From NCBI GenBank assembly GCA_959598545.1, contig CAUGFC010000093.1:1-6796 (forward strand): 6,796 nt of DNA, read 5' to 3'. The notes beneath the pieces were generated by a model. That model worked only from the letters and a program-made list of their open reading frames with translations. It was not told the DNA's origin and made no database searches. This DNA comes from an uncultured Olsenella sp. Lineage in GTDB: Bacteria; Actinomycetota; Coriobacteriia; Coriobacteriales; Atopobiaceae. The translations under genes were made by a program, and so were the position numbers. Of this stretch, positions 1 to 5,957 are shown one piece after another; position 1 is the stretch's first letter, and each line of letters begins with the position of its first letter.

Positions 1-392
1 GTGAGCATGTGGACCTCGTCGATGATGTAGACCTTCGCGCGGCCCATGACCGGCGCGTAGCTCACGCGGCCGATGATCTCCTCGCGGACGTTGTCGACGC
101 CGGTGCGCGAGGCGGCGTCCAGCTCGATGACGTCCGGGTGCTCTCCGGACGCGATGAGGCGGCACTGCTCGCAGCTGCCGTCGGGCAGCGCGGCCGGGCC
201 CCTCTCGCACATGAGCGCCTTGGCCAGGATGCGCGCCATGGTGGTCTTGCCGGTGCCGCGCGGTCCGCAGAAGAGGTAGGCGTGGCTGGTGCGCCCCTCG
301 AGCACGGCGCGCTTGAGGGTCTCGACCACGTGCGACTGGCCCACGACCTGCTCGAACGTCTGCGGGCGGTATTTGGTGTAGAGCGATTCCAT
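1..392 (-). CDS. dnaX: DNA polymerase III subunit gamma/tau, N-terminal part (cut by left edge)
   Basis: Clamp-loader ATPase of the replicative polymerase; its AAA+ motor helps load the beta sliding clamp onto primed DNA. The 130 codons present start MESLYTKYRPQTFEQVVGQ, the classic DnaX opening. The Walker A motif is GPRGTGKT (residues 43-50), a cysteine-bearing zinc-module region covers about 62-77, LDAASRTGVDNVRE lies at 91-104, and the Walker B/DEVH motif IIDEVHML (123-130) sits at the window edge. The ATG at 392 has GGAGG 5 bases upstream, and a TATACT box lies 33 bases upstream. The zinc module shows Cys62, Cys74 and Cys77, but Asp71 stands where E. coli DnaX has its second cysteine. 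The rest of the gene, including any tau-specific domains, is outside the window. The identification is secure from the motifs. Confidence 0.97.
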   Translation of the reverse strand, partial: MESLYTKYRPQTFEQVVGQSHVVETLKRAVLEGRTSHAYLFCGPRGTGKTTMARILAKALMCERGPAALPDGSCEQCRLIASGEHPDVIELDAASRTGVDNVREEIIGRVSYAPVMGRAKVYIIDEVHML

Positions 393-425
393 GCGGCCTC
401 CGGGCACGTCGGCTTCCGAGGTTCC

Positions 426-431
426 AGTATA
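426..431 (-). promoter_or_regulatory. Probable -10 box for dnaX (TATACT)
   Basis: TATACT followed by GG, read on the minus strand, lies 33 bases before the dnaX ATG. This predicts a leader of about 25-30 bases carrying the GGAGG site. No convincing -35 is visible at 16-18 bases. The same TATACTGG octamer precedes the esterase gene at the right end of the window, which supports it as a real -10 in this organism. It lies downstream of the palindromic element at 505-640, so dnaX would have its own promoter rather than depend on read-through from the PH operon. Confidence 0.5.
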
Positions 432-504
432 CCCGCGGGGAGGCCGGAGCACGCGACGGCCACAGGTTCTTCTCGCCCGGCGCGCAAGGGTTGGGACGAC
501 CACA

Positions 505-640
505 TCGTCCCCGTCCGAGCGGCCGGACGGGTTAGAAATACCGGCTCGTCCCCCTCGAAGCCGCCTTAGAAAGGGGGACGAGCCGGTCGTTTTAACCCAA
601 ACGCCGAGAAGGACGGGGACGACGCGTTATTTCTAACCCG
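505..640. repeat. Nested palindromic intergenic element with 13-base terminal inverted repeats
   Basis: The gap between the PH operon and dnaX is dominated by this element. CGGGTTAGAAATA (528-540) is matched perfectly and inverted by TATTTCTAACCCG (628-640). Nested inside is a perfect 16-base inverted repeat, ACCGGCTCGTCCCCCT (540-555) against 572-587, with a 16-base loop. TCGTCCCCGTCC (505-516) is inverted at 611-622. A unit of the form GGGTTA-AA-CG-CTCGTCCCC occurs three times, once on plus and twice on minus. Downstream of the 16-base stem there are short T runs in both directions (CGTTTT on plus, ATTTCT on minus), so it may act as a bidirectional terminator for the PH operon. Its layered structure fits a dispersed palindromic (REP/MITE-like) repeat. 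No coding sequence is credible here. Confidence 0.75.
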
Positions 641-644
641 GGCC

Positions 645-2348
645 TCAGCCGCGCGGACGGAACCAGGCGAGAAGGGCGTCGGCGTCGCCCGCGGGAACGT
701 CGCGCAGCTCCAGGCCCTCCGCGTCGCTCGCCGCGGTCCGGGCGGAGAGCGTGGCCACCCCGGCGCGACGTTGGAACGGGCTCGCCGAGACCTGCAGCCG
801 CTGCAGGTGCGAGCGCGGCGCGATCGTGGTCCGACGCGTGAAGCCGCCGGAAACCAGCACCAGCTCACGAGCCGTATGGCCGTAGCGAGCGCCCCGCCAG
901 GCGAGAAGCGCGTCGGCGACGAGGCCCGCCAGCAGCGCCACGCTCAGCAGCACCGCCGCCACGAGCAGGGGCCCCAGCAGCCATCCCGCGCTCGCGAGCA
1001 GGCCGGAGAGGCCGAACAGCCAGTGCGCGCCGAAGAAGATCGCCGTCGCGAACGGCCACCAGATCGCGGCGCGCACCACGGCGCGCCGGCGCGCGACCGG
1101 GCCAAGGCGCCGCAGCTCCGCGGCACCCAGCACGCCGGCGTAGGCCGGAAGGACCTCGGCGAGAAGGGCGTCGAGCTCGCCCATGCGCACGAACGGGTGG
1201 AGCAGGACGCTGCCGGACGACTCGCCGTCCTTCTCGCCCGGGGCGGAGACCACCTGCACATGCACCTCCGCGTAGCCGATGAGCTGGCGGACGACCCCCT
1301 GCCGCACGACCACGTGCTGGACGCGGTCCGTGGCCACCGTCCGCGACGAGCGCGAGAGTAGGCCGTGCTCCACGACGACGCGGTCCTCGTAGCGCTCCAC
1401 GCGATAGCCCGCATAGCGCACGAGGGCGAGGGCGAACGAGATGACGGCGCCCAGTACGATAGCGGCCAGCACGAAGGCGACCACCGCCGGCACGAGAGCC
1501 GGCAGCGCGGACGCGACGAGCTCGTCGCCCGTGCCCGCCAGGTCGAGGACGCCCCACTCGATGAGCTGGTTCAGGCCGTTGACCAGCAGGACGACGAGCG
1601 CCACCGCCTGGCTCGCGGCACTCGTCTGGGACGCCGCGGCGAGCAGGAGCTGGCGCCCCGTGAGCTCGAAGGTTGCGAGCGGGCGCTCGACGGGCGCGGG
1701 ATCAGCGGGCGTCGCGGGCGCGTCGCCCTTCTCGCCCGCCGGCTCCGCGGCCGCCCGCTTGCGGCGGAAGAGCTCCGCGCGGAGCGCCTCCGCCTCGCCG
1801 GCGCGCAGGCCCCGCATCCGGGCGGCGTCGCCCTCGGCCGCCGCGGCGCCCGTGTCGAGGTCGAGCGTCATGAGACCGAAGATCCGGTCGAGCAGCTCGG
1901 AGCTCATGTCTGCCGTGTGGATGTGCTCGTAGGGGATCGTGAGCTGGCGCCTGTTCAGAAGGCCCCAGCGCATGACGACGCCCTCGTCCGCGAGCTCCCA
2001 CGTGCGGACGCGCCAGATGACGAGGCTCAGCGCAAGGCACGCGACGAAGATCCCCGCGGCGGCGAGGACGAGGGTCGCGAGCGCGGAGAGGTCGCCCGCG
2101 AAGAAGTCTCCCGCAAGGCCGAACGCCACGAGCACGACCAGGCCGGAGGTCATCTTGAGCGCCTCGACCACCACGGAGAGCGGGTTCGCGCGGTGCTCGC
2201 CGGGAGACACCGCCGCCGCTCCGCCGTCGCCGCGCTCGAGGAGCGAGCGCTCCGGGACGGTCAGGCGCTCGACCTCGTGCTCGAGGTCCTTCTCGCCGGA
2301 GGGCGCGCCCGGGGCCGGGGGCTGACCGTCCCTCTCGCCCGGCGTCAT
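645..2348 (-). CDS. Bacterial PH-domain membrane protein, YdbT-like (three PH modules)
   Basis: A 567-residue integral membrane protein resembling YdbT of Bacillus, where YdbS and YdbT are encoded together. The pattern of paired hydrophobic helices followed by a bacterial PH (DUF304-type) module repeats three times: helices near 66-85 and 88-112 then PH about 115-195; helices near 240-260 and 280-312 then PH about 315-400 (YRVERYEDRVVVEHG, RVQHVVVRQG); helices near 425-446 and 450-480 then PH about 485-560 (HLQRLQVSASPFQRRAG). The first 55 residues and the linker at 195-220 are low-complexity and hydrophilic. Start chosen at 2348: its ATG overlaps the upstream TGA as ATGA and has AAGGAGG 4 bases upstream; the open frame to 2777 has no such support. 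Translational coupling to ydbS suggests the two products form a complex. The molecular function is unknown; in Bacillus the pair has been linked to resistance to an antimicrobial peptide. Confidence 0.88.
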   Translation of the reverse strand: MTPGERDGQPPAPGAPSGEKDLEHEVERLTVPERSLLERGDGGAAAVSPGEHRANPLSVVVEALKMTSGLVVLVAFGLAGDFFAGDLSALATLVLAAAGIFVACLALSLVIWRVRTWELADEGVVMRWGLLNRRQLTIPYEHIHTADMSSELLDRIFGLMTLDLDTGAAAAEGDAARMRGLRAGEAEALRAELFRRKRAAAEPAGEKGDAPATPADPAPVERPLATFELTGRQLLLAAASQTSAASQAVALVVLLVNGLNQLIEWGVLDLAGTGDELVASALPALVPAVVAFVLAAIVLGAVISFALALVRYAGYRVERYEDRVVVEHGLLSRSSRTVATDRVQHVVVRQGVVRQLIGYAEVHVQVVSAPGEKDGESSGSVLLHPFVRMGELDALLAEVLPAYAGVLGAAELRRLGPVARRRAVVRAAIWWPFATAIFFGAHWLFGLSGLLASAGWLLGPLLVAAVLLSVALLAGLVADALLAWRGARYGHTARELVLVSGGFTRRTTIAPRSHLQRLQVSASPFQRRAGVATLSARTAASDAEGLELRDVPAGDADALLAWFRPRG

Positions 2349-2824
2349 ACGTCCTCCTTGGCGAGGCGCGCGAGCTCGGCCACGCGGTCGCGCAGCGCGG
2401 CGGCGTCGGCCTCGGCGAGGCCGGGGATCTCGAAGCTCTCCCCCGCCGTGGAGACGGTCACGCTGGCCAGGCCGTTCGCGCGCAGGACGGGACCCTGCTT
2501 GGTCTGCACGTGCTGGACGCGCACGAGCGGCACGAGCACGCGCTTCTTCACAAAGACGCCGTGGTAGAGGTCCACGTCGGTGGGTGTGACGTCGTAGCGC
2601 CAGGTGGCCATCTCCACGCGCGGCGAGATGAGCAGGTCGCCCACGCAGATAAGCTCCACGAGACCTCCGACCAGGTAGACCCAGAAGACATCGCCGCCCA
2701 GGTGGCGCACGATCGCCCAGGCCACCGCGGCCAGCAGCGCCACGACGACGATGCCGATCACGTCCGAGACGTACCACACGCGCAGCATGCGCGGGTCGAG
2801 GCGGTGCGCGGGCAGGTCGCTCAT
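2345..2824 (-). CDS. Bacterial PH-domain membrane protein, YdbS-like
   Basis: A 159-residue protein with two membrane helices (about 18-40 and 45-63) followed by one bacterial PH/DUF304 module (about 67-155). The module carries the family pattern LVPLVRVQHVQTKQGPVLRANGLASVTV in outline, with the VRVQHV and TAG segments at 101-106 and 126-128. It is the short partner of the YdbT-like protein that follows and overlaps it by 4 bases. The ATG at 2824 has AAGGAG 6 bases upstream and a short leader from a promoter at about 2855-2860. The orientation (short one-module gene first, long three-module gene second) matches the Bacillus ydbS-ydbT order. The family assignment is good; the biochemical role is not known. 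Confidence 0.88.
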   Translation of the reverse strand: MSDLPAHRLDPRMLRVWYVSDVIGIVVVALLAAVAWAIVRHLGGDVFWVYLVGGLVELICVGDLLISPRVEMATWRYDVTPTDVDLYHGVFVKKRVLVPLVRVQHVQTKQGPVLRANGLASVTVSTAGESFEIPGLAEADAAALRDRVAELARLAKEDV

Positions 2825-2854
2825 GGAGGCTCCTTCGGTCCGGGGGACCGCGCC

Positions 2855-2863
2855 ATTATCGCA
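2855..2863 (-). promoter_or_regulatory. Probable extended -10 promoter for the ydbST-like operon
   Basis: On the minus strand TGC-GATAAT forms an extended -10 element about 31 bases before the ydbS-like ATG. It predicts transcription from about 2848 and a leader of about 24 bases containing AAGGAG. No good -35 is seen, which is common with extended -10 promoters. It lies downstream of the ffs terminator, so the operon would be transcribed separately from ffs. Confidence 0.45.
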
Positions 2864-2925
2864 CGGACGACGCCGTCATTCTTACCGGGCCATCGGGCAC
2901 ACGGCCCTTCTCGCCAGGCGCGCTC

Positions 2926-2994
2926 GCTCAGGTGGAGAAAACGGACGGATTTTGCTGTCGCAGGCGAGAAAACGTCCGGGTACTCCACTTGAGC
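2926..2994. repeat. Structured 69-base hairpin element between ffs and the ydbST operon
   Basis: GCTCAGGTGGAG (2926-2937) pairs with CTCCACTTGAGC (2983-2994), 12 pairs with one G-T wobble. Inside, CGGACG (2942-2947) pairs with CGTCCG (2973-2978), then TTTT (2950-2953) with AAAA (2969-2972), closing on a small CTG-TCG-CAG hairpin (2955-2963). Several nested arms separated by short A-rich internal loops are unlikely by chance. It is not the ffs terminator (that is at 3033-3050) nor part of a gene. It may be a dispersed palindromic repeat or a structured RNA; the sequence alone does not tell which strand is used. One copy of the GGCGAGAA word (2963-2970) lies within it. Confidence 0.6.
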
Positions 2995-3032
2995 CGACGG
3001 CAGGGCGAATTACACCACGAACTCGCGGCAGC

Positions 3033-3050
3033 AAAAAAGCGCGCTCGGTG
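3033..3050 (-). terminator. Intrinsic terminator of ffs (terminal stem plus T6)
   Basis: On the minus strand the 3' arm of the SRP RNA closing helix (CACCGAGCGCGC, 3050-3039) is followed at once by TTTTTT (3038-3033). The GC-rich closing stem formed with bases 3131-3143 therefore doubles as the terminator hairpin and sets the 3' end of the RNA near 3035-3039. Confidence 0.7.
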
Positions 3051-3145
3051 GGAACGGGTGCCCGCCAGAGGCCCCTTATGGCTGCTGCCTCCCGGCCCTG
3101 ACCAGGTTCGAGGTGTTGCGTCACCCGAACCCACCGAACGCGCTC
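3039..3145 (-). ncRNA. ffs: Small signal recognition particle RNA (4.5S type)
   Basis: RNA scaffold of the bacterial SRP; it binds Ffh and stimulates the Ffh-FtsY GTPase pair that delivers nascent membrane proteins to the translocon. The minus strand has the invariant apical domain: GGTCAGG (3103-3097), a GGGA tetraloop (3093-3090) and GGCAGCAGCC (3089-3080), the Ffh-binding bulge region. The ends form a long closing helix: GCGCG (3143-3139) with CGCGC (3043-3039), CGGTGGG with CCCACCG, and CGGGTG with CACCCG across a TT/TT internal loop. The size of about 105 nt and the single hairpin without an Alu domain match the short bacterial form. The GGGA loop differs from E. coli GGAA but keeps the GNRA pattern. 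Exact ends are inferred from the helix and the T run. Confidence 0.95.
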
Positions 3146-3152
3146 GCGGAAC

Positions 3153-3161
3153 ACTTTAGCA
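3153..3161 (-). promoter_or_regulatory. Probable promoter (-10) of ffs
   Basis: On the minus strand TGC-TAAAGT forms an extended -10 element whose last base is 7-8 bases upstream of the predicted RNA 5' end at about 3145. The best -35 candidate, GCGACG at about 3182-3177, matches the consensus only at GAC with an 18-base spacer. The spacing to the RNA start supports the call. Confidence 0.45.
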
Positions 3162-3190
3162 AAGTCGGCGCCCGCACGTCGCGCTCGCGC

Positions 3191-3196
3191 TACCCT
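3191..3196 (+). promoter_or_regulatory. Possible -10 box for adenine deaminase gene
   Basis: TACCCT fits the loose TANNNT pattern of GC-rich actinobacterial promoters and lies 30 bases before the ATG. No -35 is evident. It is weak, but the space between ffs and the gene is only about 80 bases, so the two divergent promoters must overlap or abut here. That space leaves no room for a purine riboswitch. Confidence 0.25.
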
Positions 3197-3226
3197 TGTC
3201 CAAACGTCGCCCACAAGGAGGTCGCC

Positions 3227-5038
3227 ATGATCAACCGCTTCTGCAGGATGCCGCTCTGGGAGTGCAACGAGGACCTCGTTCGCGTGGCGCAGGGCGAGAA
3301 GCCCGCCGACCTCGTGATTCGCCACGCCAACCTCGTAAGCGTGACCACCCACGAGATCCTGACGGACACCGACATCGCCGTGGCCTGCGGGCGCGTGGCC
3401 TATCTCGGCCTGGGCGAGCACACGGCAGAGCACTGCATCGGGGCGGACACCGTGGTCGTGGACGCGACCGGGCTCTTCGCCGCGCCGGGCCTCATGGACA
3501 GCCACATCCACGTGGAGAGCGCGATGATCGGCGTGGCCGAGTACGCCCGCGCCGTGGTCCCGCACGGCACGACCGGCATCTTCTGCGACCCGCACGAGGT
3601 GGGCAACGTCACCGGCATGCCCGGCGTGCGCGCGATGTTCGAGGACGCGCGGCGCGTGCCGCTCAAGGCGATGATGACGCCGCCGTCGTGCGTGCCGGCG
3701 GTGACGGGCGTGGAGGACACGGGCGCCGAGGTCACGGCCGCGGACATCGCGGACAGCATGACCTGGGACAACGTGGTCGCGCTCGGCGAGATGATGAACT
3801 TCCCCGGCATCCTGGCGGGCGAGAAGAACGCGCTGGACGAGGTGCGCGAGACGCTGCGCGCCGACCGCGTGATCACCGGCCACTTCCCCTCGCCGGACCG
3901 CGACCGCGGCCTCAGCGCCTACGTGGCCTCCGGCGTCTCCTCCTGCCACGAGTCCGGCAGCTTCGATGAGGTGCTCGCCAAGCTGCGCATGGGCATGTGG
4001 GTGCAGCTGCGCCAGGGCTCGGCGTGGCTCAACCTCCCCGGCTACCTGCCGCAGCTCGTGGCGAGCGGTGTGGACACGCGCCACTGCCTGCTGTGCTCCG
4101 ACGACAACCACCCGCACACGCTCGTGGACGAGGGCCACATGGACCGCATCCTGTGCGAGTGCGTGCGCCTGGGCCTGGACCCGGTCACCGCCCTGCAGAT
4201 GGCGACGATCAACTGCGCGGAGTACTTCGGACTCGGGAACGACATGGGCTCCGTCACGCCGGGCAAGTGCGCCGACATCGTGCTTCTCGACGACCTGGAG
4301 GGCTTCTTCGCGCGCAAGGTCTTCATCGACGGCGAGCTGGTGGCCGAGGACGGCCACGCGTGCTTCGAGGTGGAGCCCTACGTCTGGCCCGACTTCATGA
4401 CCCACACGATGAACCTGGGCCTCACGCCCACGCCCGAGACCTTCCGCATCCCCGTCGACCTGCCCGACGGCACGGCCCGCGTGCGCGCGATGGCCATCGA
4501 GCCCGGCGACACGATCACGCGCAACGCGGTCGTGGAGGTGCCGGTGGCGGGCGGATCACTCCAGGCCGACCCGGCGCACGACGTCCTCAAGGTCGCCGTC
4601 TTCGACCGTCACCACGGCGCGGCGGGCACGCACGCCTTCGGCTTCGTGACCGGCTTCGGGATCCACGGCGCGCTCGCGCAGACCGTGAGCCATGACGCGC
4701 ACAACCTGCTCGTGATGGGCGACAACGACGAGGACATGGCGCTCGCGGCACGCACGCTCGCGGAGTGCGGCGGCGGCGAGGTGGCCGTTGCCGACGGACG
4801 GGTGCTCGCCCTCGTGGAGCTGCCGGTCTGCGGCCTCATGAGCACCGAGCGCGTCGAGGTCGTGGCCCAGAAGGTCGCGGCGGCGAGAAGGGCCTGGGAG
4901 CAGATGGGCTGCACCATGCCCTCGCCGTTCATGACGATGGGCGTGATGTCGCTCGCGTGCGTACCGGAGCTGCGCCTCACCAACCGCGGCTACGTGAACT
5001 GCCTCACCTTCGAGATGGAGCCGCTGCTGGCGGAGTAG
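3227..5038 (+). CDS. ade: Adenine deaminase
   Basis: Converts adenine to hypoxanthine and ammonia in purine salvage; a cytoplasmic metal-dependent amidohydrolase (EC 3.5.4.2). The 603 residues are typical of the family. An N-terminal beta-rich section is followed by the barrel metal motif DSHIHVE (91-97; His93, His95), GTTGIFCDPHE (114-124), Glu188 in LGEMMNFPG, His219 in GHFPS, SCHESG (239-244) and the catalytic CSDDNHP (290-296). The C-terminal adenine deaminase domain shows HHGAAGTHAFGFVTGFG (462-478) and SHDAHNL (488-494). Start chosen at 3227 because AAGGAGG stands 5 bases upstream; the frame runs open to 3113, but that stretch overlaps ffs and has no ribosome site. It is monocistronic, divergent from ffs and convergent with the next gene. 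No purine-responsive leader is visible. Confidence 0.96.
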   Translation: MINRFCRMPLWECNEDLVRVAQGEKPADLVIRHANLVSVTTHEILTDTDIAVACGRVAYLGLGEHTAEHCIGADTVVVDATGLFAAPGLMDSHIHVESAMIGVAEYARAVVPHGTTGIFCDPHEVGNVTGMPGVRAMFEDARRVPLKAMMTPPSCVPAVTGVEDTGAEVTAADIADSMTWDNVVALGEMMNFPGILAGEKNALDEVRETLRADRVITGHFPSPDRDRGLSAYVASGVSSCHESGSFDEVLAKLRMGMWVQLRQGSAWLNLPGYLPQLVASGVDTRHCLLCSDDNHPHTLVDEGHMDRILCECVRLGLDPVTALQMATINCAEYFGLGNDMGSVTPGKCADIVLLDDLEGFFARKVFIDGELVAEDGHACFEVEPYVWPDFMTHTMNLGLTPTPETFRIPVDLPDGTARVRAMAIEPGDTITRNAVVEVPVAGGSLQADPAHDVLKVAVFDRHHGAAGTHAFGFVTGFGIHGALAQTVSHDAHNLLVMGDNDEDMALAARTLAECGGGEVAVADGRVLALVELPVCGLMSTERVEVVAQKVAAARRAWEQMGCTMPSPFMTMGVMSLACVPELRLTNRGYVNCLTFEMEPLLAE

Positions 5039-5053
5039 CGCGCCAGGGCGCTA
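5036..5053. repeat. Inverted repeat built from the two convergent stop codons
   Basis: TAGCGC (5036-5041) and GCGCTA (5048-5053) form a perfect 6-base inverted repeat with a 6-base spacer. The arms contain the TAG of ade and the TAG of the convergent gene. With only 12 bases between the genes this is the only candidate for a shared terminator, but the stem is short and there is no T run, so termination here is uncertain. Confidence 0.35.
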
Positions 5054-5638
5054 GGCCCCGCGGCGCTCCTCGAGGAAGCGGCCGAGCTCGCGGAAGCGGC
5101 CCTCGCTCAGCGCGACGCGAGGGACGTAGACGTAGCGCTTGTCGCCGAAGCCGGCTAGGATGCAGTCGCTGTTGCGGTAAACCGTCCGCAGCTCGGAGAG
5201 GTCGTAGCTGCCGATGGGGCCCCGCTCGCTCTCCAGGTGGACGGCGTCATCGGTGACGGCGACGTGGCGGCGCTCCCCGCCCGCGGCGGGCGCGAGCGTG
5301 GACTGACGCGCGTAGCCGCGCAGGCACCGGTCCCAGTTGCCCGTGAGGACGATGCACCCCATCGCGAGCGCGAAGCAGACGTACAGGGGCACGTTGTTGC
5401 CCCGGGCAAAGACCGCGCAGAGCACGATGCCCAGGAGCGGCACGGCCGAGACGAGCTTGAGCGCCAGCGGCGCCCGGGGGGCGAGCATCTCGGCGGCGCG
5501 GGCGAAGTTGAGCTCGCCGTAGTCGAAGGACGCCGAGAAGAGCGTGTGGCCGTACTTGGAGTCGTCGAAGCGGAACGGCTCGACGCCCTTCTCGCCGTCG
5601 CGGCGACGCGCCGCGGACTTTGCGCTCTTCTTTGCCAT
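5051..5638 (-). CDS. Small two-helix membrane protein with YcxB/PH-like C-terminal domain, function unknown
   Basis: A 195-residue protein not assigned to a named gene. It has a basic N-terminus (MAKKSAKSAARRR, 1-13), a soluble segment with FDYGELNFARAAEML (about 38-52), two membrane helices (about 58-79 and 83-101), and a C-terminal cytoplasmic domain (about 120-190). The plan of helix pair followed by a small beta-rich domain with VAVTDDAVHLES, IGSYDLSELRTVY and a final YVPRVALSEGRFRELGRFLEER resembles YcxB-like proteins, distant relatives of the bacterial PH fold. The ATG at 5638 is preferred because GGGAG lies 5 bases upstream; an alternative ATG at 5650 has no clear ribosome site and its codons overlap that GGGAG. 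It converges on ade. The real-gene call is secure from G/C-biased codon use, a sensible domain plan and the ribosome site; the family is moderately sure. Confidence 0.8.
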   Translation of the reverse strand: MAKKSAKSAARRRDGEKGVEPFRFDDSKYGHTLFSASFDYGELNFARAAEMLAPRAPLALKLVSAVPLLGIVLCAVFARGNNVPLYVCFALAMGCIVLTGNWDRCLRGYARQSTLAPAAGGERRHVAVTDDAVHLESERGPIGSYDLSELRTVYRNSDCILAGFGDKRYVYVPRVALSEGRFRELGRFLEERRGA

Positions 5639-5729
5639 GAGGTCTCCCATCTTTCGCGCTCACCCGACAAATCGTAGCGCATGTGAGGGGCGCAAGGCTT
5701 GTGGAGGGCTTGTCGGCGAGTTGTGCTCG

Positions 5730-5755
5730 GCCGGTGAAACGGACCGTTCGCCGGC
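5730..5755. repeat. 9-base hairpin around AACGGaCCGTT dyad
   Basis: GCCGGTGAA (5730-5738) pairs with TTCGCCGGC (5747-5755), one G-T wobble, 8-base loop. The centre is itself a perfect odd-length dyad, AACGG-A-CCGTT (5738-5748). It lies about 95 bases upstream of the YcxB-like start. It may be an operator or a repeat unit; no T run follows on either strand, so a terminator is unlikely. Confidence 0.4.
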
Positions 5756-5874
5756 GTGTCATGGCGATGGCTGCGCCCATGGGAAATGATACTCACCGTG
5801 CAGGGAGCGAGCGCCCGACGAGACAATCGCGTGCGCACGCACTGTAAAGCGCATAGCTTGGCAGCTGCCGAAGT

Positions 5875-5907
5875 GGAGGCCCGCAGGGAGCGATCCCGTG
5901 GGCCTCC
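5875..5907. repeat. Strong 14-pair hairpin with GCGA (GNRA) loop
   Basis: GGAGGCCC (5875-5882) pairs with GGGCCTCC (5900-5907). The helix continues with G-T and C-G pairs, one bulged A (5885), then GGGA (5886-5889) with TCCC (5894-5897), closing on the tetraloop GCGA (5890-5893). A GNRA loop on a nearly perfect GC-rich stem suggests the structure works as RNA. On plus it is followed by GTCCATTTTGGGG, a poor T run; on minus there is none. It could be a weak terminator, a palindromic repeat, or part of an unannotated small RNA. Confidence 0.5.
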
Positions 5908-5957
5908 GTCCATTTTGGGGGGCGGCACGGCCGGATCCCGACCCGGGCGCGCCCCGT

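Noticed and set aside
1365..2567. 400-codon open frame on plus opposite the PH genes
   Set aside because: Arg/Glu/Asp-rich nonsense composition, antisense to a well-supported YdbT-like gene and no credible start.
2349..2777. N-terminal extension of the YdbT-like protein to 2777
   Set aside because: It would overlap the YdbS-like gene almost entirely with Arg-rich sequence; the ATGA overlap with AAGGAGG at 2348 is far better.
2932..3159. 75-codon plus-strand frame starting MEKTDGFCC
   Set aside because: It crosses the structured element and the whole ffs gene antisense, and its start has no ribosome site. The apparent peptide is a by-product of the repeat.
3113..3226. Upstream extension of adenine deaminase to 3113
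   Set aside because: Overlaps ffs and its promoter; AAGGAGG points to the ATG at 3227, and the family N-terminus fits that start.
3146..3226. Purine riboswitch upstream of adenine deaminase
   Set aside because: Only about 80 bases separate ffs from the gene and both promoters must fit; no purine aptamer core is seen.
2882..4405. 507-codon open frame on minus opposite the adenine deaminase gene
   Set aside because: Its frame is an antisense shadow: His/Val/Arg/Ala-rich, no family motifs, no ribosome site, and it runs through ffs. High-GC genes routinely leave such frames.
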